Source: Petrachloros mirabilis ULC683 (GTDB lineage Bacteria; Cyanobacteriota; Cyanobacteriia; Thermosynechococcales; Thermosynechococcaceae). From it: a stretch of DNA of 64,000 nt. Positions 41,335-52,053 of this stretch are shown here, piece after piece. Below the pieces are notes generated by a model that worked only from the letters and a program-made list of their open reading frames with translations, did not search any database and had not been told where the DNA came from. Each line of letters opens with the position of its first letter. Positions within the stretch are counted from its first letter, which is position 1. The stretch is from the NCBI RefSeq assembly GCF_009939295.1, contig NZ_WVIC01000008.1:1-64000 (forward strand), read 5' to 3'. The position numbers and the translations under genes were made by a program.

Positions 41335-42792
41335 CTAGCTTTCGGAAGCTTTTTCGGCTTCTTGGGGGGGCTGAGAAGGGGCAGATTGGGTGGCAAGCTC
41401 TGGACGCTTTGCATCCTCGGATTCGGTGGCAGGTGTGACGTCAGCCTTAGGTGGCACTAACGTGACTTGAGAATGCTCTTTCAGCCAACTCAAGACCTGC
41501 TCTTGCAGCATTTCTTCAGAGAGGGCGGCGCGCAACCGCTCTGGATCCAAATTTTTACCGTCTTTTTGTTGGAGGAGCTCTTGAACCTTAGCCTCTAGGG
41601 CTTTTTTGTCGATGGACAGGGAGGCTTGCTTGGCGACTTCCGCTAGGGCTAGGGTGCGACGGACTCGGGCTTCGGCTTCAGGGCGGGTGCGATCGCGCAT
41701 ACCATCAATAATTTCCGCCGTCATCAACTTCTTGGCATCAATCCCCTGAGACTGAAGTTGATAAGCCGTTTGATTGATTAAAAAGTTGACTTCATCCCGA
41801 ATTAAGGTTTCTGGCAACTCCACCTCCAATCCTTGTAGCAACGCCTCGATCAACGCCGCCTCGATATTGGCATCGGTTTGACTCTGAGCTTCTTTTTGAT
41901 AGCGCTCTTCTAGAAACTGTCGCAAAGCTTCAAGGGTTTCAAATTCACTAATTTCTTGAGCAAACTCATCATCAAGGGCAGGAAGTTCCTTCGCTTTGAT
42001 CTCGTTGAGCGTAACCGTAAACACCGCCGCTTGACCGGCCAACTCCTTCTGGAAATAATCTGTCGGAAAGGTCACTGGAATCTCGCGGGTGTCTCCCACG
42101 GCCATACCCACCACCCCTTCTACAAAACCAGGGATAAACTGATTTTCCACTAGCTCTAGCTGAAAGTCAGTGGAAGAGCCTCCCTCAATTTCTTTCTCAA
42201 CCGGTTCACTCTCATCTTCCCCAGCTAAAGTGTATCGCCCGGCAAAGTCAACAATCACCACATCTTCTGGGCTGGCGGCTCGTCCCTCAACTGGCACGAG
42301 AGTGGCACGAGCATTCTGCTGTTCCCTCAGCACCGATTCCACTTTTTGAGAATCGAACAAAACCTCTTCAGCCTCTACCTCAAAGCCTTGGAGCTTTTCG
42401 AGTGTTACCTCTGGCAAAATATCTGCACTGGCCACAAACGTCAACTCAGCCCCAGGCTCAAACGCTCCCACCAAATCTTCAAAGACAGAGCGAAGCTGCA
42501 AATTCCCCAGAACTGGGATTTCTTCTTGCTGGATAGCCTCCTCAAGGACTTTTTGAACCAAGTCTTCAAGCACCACAGCCTTTAAGTAAGCTACCCCAAA
42601 CCGCTGCAAGACAACCTGCCGAGGCACCTTTCCCTTACGAAAGCCTGGGATTTGAGCAGAGTGCATGTGCTTAGTGATCACTTGCTCATAGGCATGGCGA
42701 GAGCGATCCGCAGAAATAGCAATTTCTAAAGAAACTTGACTTCCGGCCAGTTTCTCCTGGGTGACCTTAATGGGCGTGCGTGTCTCAGACAA
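41335..42792 (-). CDS. tig: Trigger factor
   Basis: A 485-residue ribosome-associated chaperone and peptidyl-prolyl isomerase. The N-terminal ribosome-binding domain has the signature IPGFRKGKVPRQV (GFRxGKxP). The PPIase domain spans about 165-250 (DVVIVDFAGRY, ENQFIPGFVEGVVGM), and the helical C-terminal domain to about 445. The last 40 residues are acidic and Pro-rich. The start is TTG 42792, supported by GAGAGG about 8 bases upstream; the upstream in-frame codon (42816) has no such support. Confidence 0.95.
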   Translation of the reverse strand: MSETRTPIKVTQEKLAGSQVSLEIAISADRSRHAYEQVITKHMHSAQIPGFRKGKVPRQVVLQRFGVAYLKAVVLEDLVQKVLEEAIQQEEIPVLGNLQLRSVFEDLVGAFEPGAELTFVASADILPEVTLEKLQGFEVEAEEVLFDSQKVESVLREQQNARATLVPVEGRAASPEDVVIVDFAGRYTLAGEDESEPVEKEIEGGSSTDFQLELVENQFIPGFVEGVVGMAVGDTREIPVTFPTDYFQKELAGQAAVFTVTLNEIKAKELPALDDEFAQEISEFETLEALRQFLEERYQKEAQSQTDANIEAALIEALLQGLEVELPETLIRDEVNFLINQTAYQLQSQGIDAKKLMTAEIIDGMRDRTRPEAEARVRRTLALAEVAKQASLSIDKKALEAKVQELLQQKDGKNLDPERLRAALSEEMLQEQVLSWLKEHSQVTLVPPKADVTPATESEDAKRPELATQSAPSQPPQEAEKASES

Positions 42793-43615
42793 TGTTTTTC
42801 CTCTCAAGTGGAACATCTATTCGGCGGCTCAAAGCCAAGCTCCAAGGGCGAAGCTGTGACTGGATGCCGAACGACGTGGCAAGCAATTTTAGTCCAACTT
42901 ATAATTATAAAGCACTCACAGGGGCGAATCTCACGTAAATGTGGCACTTCACCCACGGATGCCTGGGAAGATTGAAGAAACTTTACAGTAATTGCTAGAC
43001 TAAAACCAAACCTAGATTCAGGCAGTTCGTCAAGCCACCTTATCGGGCTACCCTGCGTCAACATGATTCCGATGCTGTTTTAGGCTATAGTCTGGGGTAA
43101 CTTAGTTACACACCCTTGAAAAACCCAGCTCGTGGGTTTGAGAAACTTAACTCCGAACTCAGTTCATTGACCAACGCCAATAGACCAGCGAACCATCGAC
43201 GCTTAAAATCGACGCTTACAGATGTCCCCCGTGACTCAAACATAGAGACTCCAACCTGTAAACCTACAGTGATGTTAGCCAAAAGATTTAGCCAAAGTAG
43301 CCCAAGCGTTATTTTTGCAAAGCTACCCAAAAATTTTGTTGAACTCAAGTTCGCCCGCTTAGATTTCCCGATGCCAACGCCTTAAATCCGCAGGCTGAGA
43401 CGGTGATCATTCCTCGTTAATCCCCCTGTCTACGCTCTGGAGATCCTGCCAACCATCCTATGACTTAATTTTTCGTCTGCATTACCGCCAGATACTCATT
43501 GTCTAGACAGCATCCTCAAGATGCAGCATGAGTGTTGTGGAGCTGTGGGGTTATTCAGCACCCGTTAGGGGTTTTGTTGGCTTCATTTTTGTACTGTCTA
43601 TGGAGAAGATTTAGT
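42793..43615. other. Divergent intergenic region between tig and asd, 820 bases
   Basis: No convincing gene. It should hold the promoters of tig (minus) and asd (plus). A terminator-like hairpin (43119-43139) lies inside. Two short frames (43106-43348 minus, 43116-43385 plus) overlap each other and show no family pattern. ACGCTTAAAATCG/ACGCTTACAG near 43200 is a short local duplication. Confidence 0.6.
43119..43139 (-). terminator. Terminator-like hairpin in the tig-asd gap
   Basis: On the minus strand AAACCCA-CGAGC-TGGGTTT is followed by further Ts (five in total). It lies some 330 bases upstream of tig, so it could end an unannotated minus-strand transcript. Confidence 0.5.
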
Positions 43616-44665
43616 TTGGAGCAGTTATACCGAGTCGCCATTTTAGGTGCAACAGGAGCAGTTGGCACTGAGCTCTTGCAGCTTTTAGAAGCTCGAAACT
43701 TTCCCGTGCAAGCTCTAAAGCTCCTGGCCTCAGAGCGCTCTGCTGGACAGCACCTTTCATTTAAGGGAGAGGCCATCCAGGTTGAGGCGGTCAGCGAGTC
43801 GGCGTTTCAGAATATTGATTTAGTGTTGGCATCAGCCGGAGGCCATACGGCCAAGCTTTGGGCACCAAAGGCGGTGGCTGCAGGTGCTGTGGTCATTGAC
43901 AATTCCAGCGCTTTTCGGATGGATCCTTCAGTGCCACTGGTGGTGCCAGAGGTGAACCCAGATGCAGTCATGACCCATCAGGGGATTATTGCAAACCCCA
44001 ACTGCACGACGATTCTCATGAGTGTCGCCATTTGGCCTTTACATCAAGTGCAGCCGATTCGCCGCATTGTAGCAGCAACGTACCAATCAGCCAGTGGGGC
44101 AGGGGCGAAAGCCATGGCGGAGGTTCAAGCCCAAGCCCAAGCCATTTTAAATGGAGAGGTTCCGCCTACTGAAGCGTTTCCTTACCCCCTAGCTTTCAAT
44201 CTCTTTGCTCACAACTCCCCTTTGAATGCCCAGGGGTACTGTCAGGAAGAAATGAAAATGGTACTGGAGACCCGCAAGATTTTTGGGGCACCGGAGTTGC
44301 GAGTTACGGCAACCTGTATTCGCGTGCCGGTTTTGCGGGCGCACTCTGAAGCTCTCAATCTTGAGTTTGACCAGCCCTTTGATGTTGCTCAAGCAAGGAT
44401 GCTGCTGGCTGAGGCATCTGGCGTCAAACTGGTTGAAGACTGGCAGGCAAATTACTTTCCCATGCCTATGGAAGCCAGTGGCCAGGATGAGGTGTTGGTA
44501 GGGCGCATTCGCCAGGATCTCTCTCATCCCTGTGGTTTAGAGCTATGGCTAAGCGGCGATCAAATTCGGAAGGGGGCGGCGTTGAATGCGGTTCAAATTG
44601 CCGAGCTGCTCATTGCACGTCGCCAGCTTGGGGCAGCACCCGCCTCCCTGAGTGGCCTGTGTTAA
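43616..44665 (+). CDS. asd: Aspartate-semialdehyde dehydrogenase
   Basis: A 349-residue NADP-dependent enzyme forming aspartate semialdehyde for lysine, threonine, methionine and diaminopimelate. Motifs: ILGATGAVGTELL (cofactor loop), NSSAFRMDPSVPLVVPEVN, catalytic Cys in ANPNCTTI, and the His in VLRAHSEAL. I place the start at TTG 43616, just before the Rossmann strand, with GGAGAA 8 bases upstream; the frame is open further up to 43532 without support. dapA follows on the same strand. Confidence 0.94.
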   Translation: MEQLYRVAILGATGAVGTELLQLLEARNFPVQALKLLASERSAGQHLSFKGEAIQVEAVSESAFQNIDLVLASAGGHTAKLWAPKAVAAGAVVIDNSSAFRMDPSVPLVVPEVNPDAVMTHQGIIANPNCTTILMSVAIWPLHQVQPIRRIVAATYQSASGAGAKAMAEVQAQAQAILNGEVPPTEAFPYPLAFNLFAHNSPLNAQGYCQEEMKMVLETRKIFGAPELRVTATCIRVPVLRAHSEALNLEFDQPFDVAQARMLLAEASGVKLVEDWQANYFPMPMEASGQDEVLVGRIRQDLSHPCGLELWLSGDQIRKGAALNAVQIAELLIARRQLGAAPASLSGLC

Positions 44666-44775
44666 TTGAATAAAAATTCTCTCTTGGGGAAAATATCTGT
44701 TGCAGAATAACCTTGCCGAAGCGAATTGAAGCTGTATGGATGGATCACATCGATCAAATGAGGAGTGAATAGAGT

Positions 44776-45669
44776 GTGACAAGATTTGGACAAGTGTTAA
44801 CCGCAATGGTGACGCCTTTTGATGCCGATGGCGCAGTAAACTATGCTGTGGCAGCACAGCTCGCCCAACACCTGGCATCCTCGGGGACTGACACCCTTGT
44901 GGTGTGTGGCACGACGGGGGAATCACCGACTCTGACCTGGGATGAAGAATATCAGCTCTTTCAGGTCATTAAAGAGGCGGTGACGGGTCAGGCTAAGGTG
45001 ATCGCAGGGACGGGGTCAAACTCCACCCAAGAGGCCATTGAGGCGACTCAAAAAGCGGCTGCTTTGGGGCTAGATGGATCCCTGCAAGTGGTGCCCTACT
45101 ACAATAAGCCACCCCAGGAAGGGCTGTATGAGCATTTTCGGGCGATTGCCGAGGCGGTTCCGGAACTGCCCTTGATGCTATACAACATTCCTGGACGTAC
45201 CAGCCAAAACCTCTTACCTGAGACGGTGGCGCGTCTGGCTGAAACGCCCAACATCGTGGCGATCAAAGAAGCCAGTGGCAGCCTAGATCAAGTGAGTCAG
45301 GTCCGACAAATGACCCCCGCCGACTTTGACATATACTCAGGTGATGATTCTCTGACCTTACCGCTATTGGCGATTGGAGCCCAAGGTGTCGTAAGTGTGG
45401 CGAGTCACCTGGTCGGGAATCAACTTCAGCAGATGATTCAGTTGTTCAAAAGTGGACAGCCTAAGGCCGCCTGTGAGCTTCATCTCAAACTTCTTCCCCT
45501 ATTCAAAATTTTGTTTGTGACCACCAATCCCATTCCAGTCAAAACTGCCTTAGGGCTTCAAGGGTGGGATGTTGGCTCAGTTCGACTGCCCCTTGTCAGC
45601 ACGGACTCCGAGTTAGCGCACAAACTCACACTCGTTTTAGAGGTGCTGGGCTTAAAAGATTCACGCTGA
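44776..45669 (+). CDS. dapA: 4-hydroxy-tetrahydrodipicolinate synthase
   Basis: A 297-residue TIM-barrel aldolase condensing pyruvate with aspartate semialdehyde, the product of the gene just upstream. The Schiff-base Lys is in IVAIKEASG, the Tyr in [12 protein letters not shown], and GTTGESPTL is the substrate loop. The start is GTG 44776, with AGGAG about 10 bases upstream. asd-dapA-rnj is a conserved cyanobacterial order. Confidence 0.96.
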   Translation: MTRFGQVLTAMVTPFDADGAVNYAVAAQLAQHLASSGTDTLVVCGTTGESPTLTWDEEYQLFQVIKEAVTGQAKVIAGTGSNSTQEAIEATQKAAALGLDGSLQVVPYYNKPPQEGLYEHFRAIAEAVPELPLMLYNIPGRTSQNLLPETVARLAETPNIVAIKEASGSLDQVSQVRQMTPADFDIYSGDDSLTLPLLAIGAQGVVSVASHLVGNQLQQMIQLFKSGQPKAACELHLKLLPLFKILFVTTNPIPVKTALGLQGWDVGSVRLPLVSTDSELAHKLTLVLEVLGLKDSR

Positions 45670-45879
45670 TGGATGTTCATCTGGAGTCTGCCTTGCTCTA
45701 GCCTGTTTTCAGAACAGGGGTCACAAAAGGTCAAGGGTGAGCCAAGGCTCCGCAGCATTTTTCACAGAGAACAGGGCATCCTGGATGCCGTTATCGATTG
45801 TTCGGTCTTAACGACCCTTCTGCTCAAGTTCTCAGTTATTCAACTTTTTTGATACCCTTTATTTTCGTTAAGGATTCTC

Positions 45880-47649
45880 ATGACCAAATCAACGACGACC
45901 TCAGCGCTCAAAATTATTCCTTTGGGTGGACTGCATGAAATTGGCAAAAACACCTGTGTCTTTGAGTATGACGATGAAATTATGCTCTTAGATGCGGGGC
46001 TAGCCTTCCCCAGTGATGGGATGCATGGGGTCAATATTGTCTTACCAGACATGACTTATCTCCGAGAGAATCGGCACAAAATCAAGGGCATGATTGTTAC
46101 CCATGGTCACGAAGACCATATTGGGGGGATCGCGTTTCATTTAAAGCAGTTTGACATTCCTCTGATCTATGGCCCTCGGTTGGCTATGGCGCTGCTTCAA
46201 GGGAAGCTCGAAGAGGCTGGTGTGGCCAACAAGACCAAACTGCACACCGTCCAGCCTCGTGAGGTGGTGCGCTTGGGAGAGCACTTCTTTGTCGAGTTTA
46301 TCCGCAATACCCACTCCATGGCCGACAGCTTTACGGTGGCTCTACATACTCCCCTGGGTGTGGTCATTCACACTGGAGACTTCAAAATTGATCACACTCC
46401 TGTGGATGGTGAATTTTTTGACTTTCAGCGCCTCGCTGAACATGGTGAAAAGGGGGTGCTGTGCTTGATTAGTGATTCCACCAACTCAGAGGTTCCGGGC
46501 TCTACCCCTTCAGAGCGCTCTGTTTTCCCCAACCTGGATCGAGTGTTTGCCCAAGCTCCTGGGCGGCTTATGGTCACGACCTTTGCCTCGTCGGTGCATC
46601 GGATCAATATGATTCTGGAATTGGCGCAAAAGCATGAACGTACCGTATCGGTGGTGGGTCGCTCCATGCTGAATGTGATTGCCCATGCCCGCAATTTAGG
46701 GTATATCAAATGTCCAGACAGTCTCTTTGAGCCTCTTCACTCGATTCGGCATTTGCCGGATCATAAAGTGCTGATTTTAACCACTGGCTCCCAAGGGGAG
46801 CCGATGGCTGCTCTATCTCGAATTGCCCGTAAAGAACACCGCCAAATTCAGATTCGTCGTGGTGATACGGTGGTGTTTTCGGCCAATCCTATTCCTGGCA
46901 ACACGATTAGCGTGGTGAATACCATTGACCAACTGATGATGCAAGGCGCACAGGTGGTCTATGGCCGCGATAAGGGAATTCATGTTTCGGGTCATGGCTG
47001 CCAGGAAGATCAGAAGTTGATGATTGCTTTGACCCGACCGAAGTTTTTCTTGCCTGTTCACGGGGAACATCGGATGTTGATCAAGCATTCTCAAACTGCC
47101 CAGAGTATGGGAATTCCGACTGAGAATATGGTGATTATTCAAAATGGGGACATTGTAGAGCTGACCCCTGATGCGATTCAGATTGCCGGAAAAGTGCCGG
47201 CTGGCATTGAACTGATGGATCGCAGTGGCATTCTCAAGGCTCAGGTCTTAGAGGAACGGCAGCGTCTTGCGGAAGATGGCTTGGTCACGGTTGCTGCGAG
47301 CTTAGGCACAGAAGGGCAACTGATGGCTCCTCCAGAAGTTCATTTGCGCGGTGTGGTGACCGCCATTGAAACCAGCAAGTGGCAAAAATGGGTGCAAGAA
47401 ACGCTAGAGATGGGCATCCGCAATCGGTGGGATCGGGTGGTTGAGGAGCAAGGAGATACCCTGGAGGTGGATTGGGATAGCTTAAAGGCTCACTTAGAAC
47501 GCGAGCTTGCAGGCTTGTTGCGACGAGAATTGCAAACTAAAGCGTCGTTGTTGTTCTTGCTTCAGCATCCCCCTGCCACCGCAGTTTCTCTCAGTCAAAC
47601 GGCAGGACGTCGCAGTCGCACGCGCAGTGCTGCCCGCGTTGCATCATAG
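45880..47649 (+). CDS. rnj: Ribonuclease J
   Basis: A 589-residue metallo-beta-lactamase/beta-CASP ribonuclease for mRNA decay and rRNA maturation. It has LGGLHEIGKNTCVFEY, zinc motif THGHEDHIGG, HTGDFKIDHTP, the beta-CASP block STNSEVPG, TTGSQGEPMAALSRIA, and the C-terminal motif HVSGHGCQEDQKLM then VHGEHRML. The C-terminal 40 residues end in a basic Arg/Ser stretch. Full length for the family. Confidence 0.96.
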   Translation: MTKSTTTSALKIIPLGGLHEIGKNTCVFEYDDEIMLLDAGLAFPSDGMHGVNIVLPDMTYLRENRHKIKGMIVTHGHEDHIGGIAFHLKQFDIPLIYGPRLAMALLQGKLEEAGVANKTKLHTVQPREVVRLGEHFFVEFIRNTHSMADSFTVALHTPLGVVIHTGDFKIDHTPVDGEFFDFQRLAEHGEKGVLCLISDSTNSEVPGSTPSERSVFPNLDRVFAQAPGRLMVTTFASSVHRINMILELAQKHERTVSVVGRSMLNVIAHARNLGYIKCPDSLFEPLHSIRHLPDHKVLILTTGSQGEPMAALSRIARKEHRQIQIRRGDTVVFSANPIPGNTISVVNTIDQLMMQGAQVVYGRDKGIHVSGHGCQEDQKLMIALTRPKFFLPVHGEHRMLIKHSQTAQSMGIPTENMVIIQNGDIVELTPDAIQIAGKVPAGIELMDRSGILKAQVLEERQRLAEDGLVTVAASLGTEGQLMAPPEVHLRGVVTAIETSKWQKWVQETLEMGIRNRWDRVVEEQGDTLEVDWDSLKAHLERELAGLLRRELQTKASLLFLLQHPPATAVSLSQTAGRRSRTRSAARVAS

Positions 47650-47660
47650 TGCCAAGGCTA

Positions 47661-47696
47661 GTGACTGCCTCCTGACAATTATGAGGAGGCGGTCAC
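47661..47696. terminator. Hairpin between convergent rnj and sqdX
   Basis: GTGACTGCCTCCT pairs with AGGAGGCGGTCAC (13 bp, one G-T pair on one strand) around a 10-base loop. It lies 12 bases after the rnj stop and 14 before the sqdX stop, so it can serve both genes. No T run. Confidence 0.6.
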
Positions 47697-47710
47697 ACCA
47701 GGAATCGTGG

Positions 47711-48856
47711 TTAAGCGATCCTAGATTTAACCCGAGATTGTCCTTGAGACGACAGCACGGTTTGGTAATACTGCTGGAGTTGTTGCGTGGCTGCTGACCA
47801 ACTCCAGCGCTCGGCTTCTTGGCGGGCATTGTGGCGCAGGGTCTCTCGGGTTTGAGCGTTGTTGAGCAGATGTTGGGTGGCTTTGAGGGCACCGTTGGGG
47901 TCGGCAGGGTCAAACAGATAGCCATTGACCCCATTTTGGACAATATCGGGAATGCCACCGGAGCGAGCGGCTACAACAGGACAGCCTGCGGCCATGGCTT
48001 CGAGCAATACGAGTCCTAGGGTTTCTGTCCGAGATGGGAAAATAAAGGCGTCGGCAGAGGCAAAGGCAGACCCTAGGGTGGTGCCGCTCATATATCCGGC
48101 AAAATAGGTGGGTGTTCTGGCAAAGTGCCGCTCTAGTTCCTGGCGGTATGGGCCATCTCCGACTAAGGCTAGGCGAGCGTTGGGAATTGCTTCTAGGATG
48201 GGTTTGATCCGATCAATTTCTTTTTCGGGGGACAGACGTCCGACGTAGAGCAGGAGGGGAGCTTCTGGATGTCCTTGGCTGAGGTGCGATCGCATCTCCT
48301 TTGAGGCCAACTGGGGCTGAAAGGTCTCAATATCGACGCCTCTCTGCCACAGCGCCAGCCGTTCAATCCCATGGGCAGCCAATTCATCCACCATGGCAGT
48401 GGAGGTACATAAGTTGAGTTGGGCTTGATTGTGCCCTGCCTTCAGTAGCTCCCACAGGACTCCTTCCAGCATCCCTAAACCGTAGTATTTCAAGTAATGG
48501 GGTAGGTGGGTATGGTAAGAGGCCACCAAGGGCAAGCGATACAACTTGCTGTAATACAAACCCGCCAGTCCCAGCACCGCTGGGTTGACCACATGAACCA
48601 GATCGGGACGAAACCGCGATAGCGTAGCACCAACCGCAGGGCGAGGCAATGCCAACTTTAGCTCTGGGTAGAGGGGGAGGGGAAACCCTGATACCCCATA
48701 GACCTGTGCCCCTTTGTACTCCCTCAGTCCCCCTTCAGGTGCCACCACAAGCACTTGATGCCCCTGGCTGTGCAGATGGGTGAGCGTGTGACACAGGCGA
48801 GTCACAATTCCATCGACCTTGGGCAGAAAGGTTTCTGTGAATAAGGCGATACGCAT
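47711..48856 (-). CDS. sqdX: UDP-sulfoquinovose:diacylglycerol sulfoquinovosyltransferase
   Basis: A 381-residue GT-B glycosyltransferase (family 4): N-terminal FTETFLPKVDGIVTRL, HVVNPAVLGLAGL, and the C-terminal nucleotide-sugar site LLYVGRLSPEKEID, FIFPSRTETLGLVLLEAMA. It transfers sulfoquinovose to diacylglycerol to form SQDG, a thylakoid lipid. The SqdX call is supported by its position directly downstream of sqdB on the same strand, about 90 bases apart. Confidence 0.94.
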   Translation of the reverse strand: MRIALFTETFLPKVDGIVTRLCHTLTHLHSQGHQVLVVAPEGGLREYKGAQVYGVSGFPLPLYPELKLALPRPAVGATLSRFRPDLVHVVNPAVLGLAGLYYSKLYRLPLVASYHTHLPHYLKYYGLGMLEGVLWELLKAGHNQAQLNLCTSTAMVDELAAHGIERLALWQRGVDIETFQPQLASKEMRSHLSQGHPEAPLLLYVGRLSPEKEIDRIKPILEAIPNARLALVGDGPYRQELERHFARTPTYFAGYMSGTTLGSAFASADAFIFPSRTETLGLVLLEAMAAGCPVVAARSGGIPDIVQNGVNGYLFDPADPNGALKATQHLLNNAQTRETLRHNARQEAERWSWSAATQQLQQYYQTVLSSQGQSRVKSRIA

Positions 48857-48945
48857 AGAGACGCTTGCGGGGGCAATAGGGAACAGAGAACGGGATGCGC
48901 TGAACTGGAACTCGCCTTAGCTTGCCTTGGGTATCTAAACCGAGA

Positions 48946-50211
<1,266 letters not shown>

Positions 50212-50802
50212 TTAAACTAGAACCTCATCGGCAAAGCTATTCCAGCGCAGAAATTCAAAGGGTCCTGCCACTGAACCCCAAATCCGCTCATCACTCTCTG
50301 GGTGACGCCCTCGATCTAAGCTCAGCAATTTATCGTCATTCACCTCAAACTCATTGTCCAGATAAGTGTCCTGGCCTTTCCACACTACCTTGCATCCTTT
50401 TCCGGGTTCCACCCGACCTTTGAAGCTGTGCCCTGTCCATTCCACCAACATGTCGCAACCGGGCATTTCGACAATATGATCGGCTGTGAACTGCTTGAGG
50501 TGGTCAAGATTACGCGCCGCACCGCAGAATTTTTCTTCATCGGCCACCCCATGGTTTTTGAGGCGAATATAGCCATCTTCTGCCAGGAACTCCAGCACCC
50601 GCAGTCGATAGGGCTGACTCAGGGCACAGTCATAGGCTTGCTCCAAGAACAAGCTAACACCGGGCAAAACATCTTGGGGAAGGGGTCGCATACAGACCCG
50701 AATATGGGCAAAAAATGGGGGATTTTCAAAGGCCTGCTCTTGATTGCTGAAATCAGCCGCCATCCAGCGGACAAGGGTGGCCAGATCATTAGAATGGGTC
50801 AT
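50212..50802 (-). CDS. cpcT: Phycobiliprotein chromophore lyase CpcT/CpeT
   Basis: A 196-residue lipocalin-like bilin lyase. The family pattern is seen in LATLVRWMAADFSNQEQA, the QPYRLRVLEFL strand, GCDMLVEWTGHSFKGRVEPG and DERIWGSVAGPFEF. CpcT attaches phycocyanobilin to Cys-153 of the phycocyanin beta subunit, so the organism has phycobilisomes. It is transcribed divergently from the AAA/TOPRIM-like pair. Confidence 0.94.
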   Translation of the reverse strand: MTHSNDLATLVRWMAADFSNQEQAFENPPFFAHIRVCMRPLPQDVLPGVSLFLEQAYDCALSQPYRLRVLEFLAEDGYIRLKNHGVADEEKFCGAARNLDHLKQFTADHIVEMPGCDMLVEWTGHSFKGRVEPGKGCKVVWKGQDTYLDNEFEVNDDKLLSLDRGRHPESDERIWGSVAGPFEFLRWNSFADEVLV

Positions 50803-50844
50803 AATGACAGGACGAAAGGCGAATCGGGTAAAATCTGTTTGTTC

Positions 50845-50878
50845 CTTATTGTAAGACTTGATCTTATTGTAAGACTTG
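50845..50878 (+). promoter_or_regulatory. Tandem 16-bp repeat upstream of the AAA ATPase gene
   Basis: CTTATTGTAAGACTTG occurs twice, 18 bases apart (50845-50860, 50863-50878), about 30 bases before ATG 50905. Direct repeats at this location can be a regulator's binding sites. Position is the only evidence for function. Confidence 0.5.
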
Positions 50879-50904
50879 CTGACTCCCTATCCACAGATGC
50901 CTCA

Positions 50905-52053
50905 ATGCTTATTTCTCGACTGATCTTGAAGAACTGGCGAAATTTCCAGGCTATTGATGTCACTTTAGGAGATCGCATGTTCTTGATTGGCCCTAACGCT
51001 TGTGGCAAGTCCAATTTTTTGGATGTTTTTCGATTCCTACGTGACATTGCCAAGCAGGGGGGAGGTCTTCAGCAGGCTGTCAGCGAACGCGGTGGAGTCT
51101 CTAAAATTCGCTGTCTTTACGCCCGTCGATATCCAGAGATTGAAATTGAAGTGCATCTTGCAGAACGCTCAGGTGAATCGCCTACTTGGCGCTACGCACT
51201 GGGCGTCAAGCAAAAAAGAGGTGCATCCAACCCTTTAAGATTAACTTATGAAAAAGTCTGGCAAGGAGATCAAATTCTTTTAAGTCGCCCTACAACGGAG
51301 GATCATAATGATGAGCTGAGACTTGCTCAAACCCACTTGGAGCAAGTTAACGCCAATACACACTTTAGAGGGATTGCACAATTTTTCGAGTCTATATTCT
51401 ATCTACACCTAGTTCCACAGTTGTTACGCTATCCAGATGCGTTTAGTGGATCTGGCCTGCCAGATGATCCCTTTGGGCGCAGTTTTCTGGAGCGCTTGAT
51501 GAGAACACCAGAACGAACGCGTCGAGCTCGCCTGCGTAAGATTGAAGCGGCTCTACGAGCCGCTGTTCCTCAACTCAGGAATTTGACTGATACAAAAGAT
51601 AGCATGGGAATTCCTCATTTGGAGGCTGTCTACGAACACTGGCGTCCTAATGCGGGTAAACAACAAGAAGATCAGTTTTCAGATGGAACTTTACGCCTCA
51701 TCGGCCTACTTTGGTCACTTTTAGAAACAGATTCGCTACTCTTGCTGGAAGAACCTGAGTTATCCCTTAACCCTGAAATCGTTCGTCAAATTCCAGCCGT
51801 GATCCATAGGGTACAGGGTAACCGCAGACGTCAGGTATTGATGAGCACTCATAGCCCAGAATTACTCAATGATTATGGAATTGGAGGAGAAGAAGTTTTA
51901 ATTCTTCAGCCCAGTGAGGAAGGTACGCACGTTAAAGTCGCCGCAGACAAGCAAGAAATTTTATCTTTATTGCAAGCAGGCTTAAGCATTGCTGAAGCAG
52001 CGATGCCATACGCTAAACCCGTAGGCATTGAAAATTTACGTTCCTTTCGATGA
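50905..52053 (+). CDS. AAA (OLD/ABC-like) ATPase of a two-gene module
   Basis: A 382-residue ATPase of the SMC/OLD-like class. Walker A is GPNACGKSN (K35), the signature-like SDGTLRLIGLL at about 259-269, Walker B LLLLEEPELSLNP with E282/E283, and the switch His in MSTHSPELL (H316). The middle (about 75-240) is a variable insert. The protein resembles predicted ATPases of COG4637 type that occur with nuclease or TOPRIM-like partners. It is directly coupled (ATGA overlap, 4 bases) to the next gene. I chose ATG 50905; the frame is open upstream only as antisense of cpcT. A phage-defence role is inferred from architecture. Confidence 0.85.
   Translation: MLISRLILKNWRNFQAIDVTLGDRMFLIGPNACGKSNFLDVFRFLRDIAKQGGGLQQAVSERGGVSKIRCLYARRYPEIEIEVHLAERSGESPTWRYALGVKQKRGASNPLRLTYEKVWQGDQILLSRPTTEDHNDELRLAQTHLEQVNANTHFRGIAQFFESIFYLHLVPQLLRYPDAFSGSGLPDDPFGRSFLERLMRTPERTRRARLRKIEAALRAAVPQLRNLTDTKDSMGIPHLEAVYEHWRPNAGKQQEDQFSDGTLRLIGLLWSLLETDSLLLLEEPELSLNPEIVRQIPAVIHRVQGNRRRQVLMSTHSPELLNDYGIGGEEVLILQPSEEGTHVKVAADKQEILSLLQAGLSIAEAAMPYAKPVGIENLRSFR

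Noticed and set aside
43106-43385. Two opposed open frames in the tig-asd gap
   Set aside because: They overlap almost fully on opposite strands, one crosses the terminator-like hairpin, and neither resembles a known protein.
50428-50904. N-terminal extension of the AAA ATPase
   Set aside because: It is the antisense of cpcT; the ATPase fold begins directly at ATG 50905.
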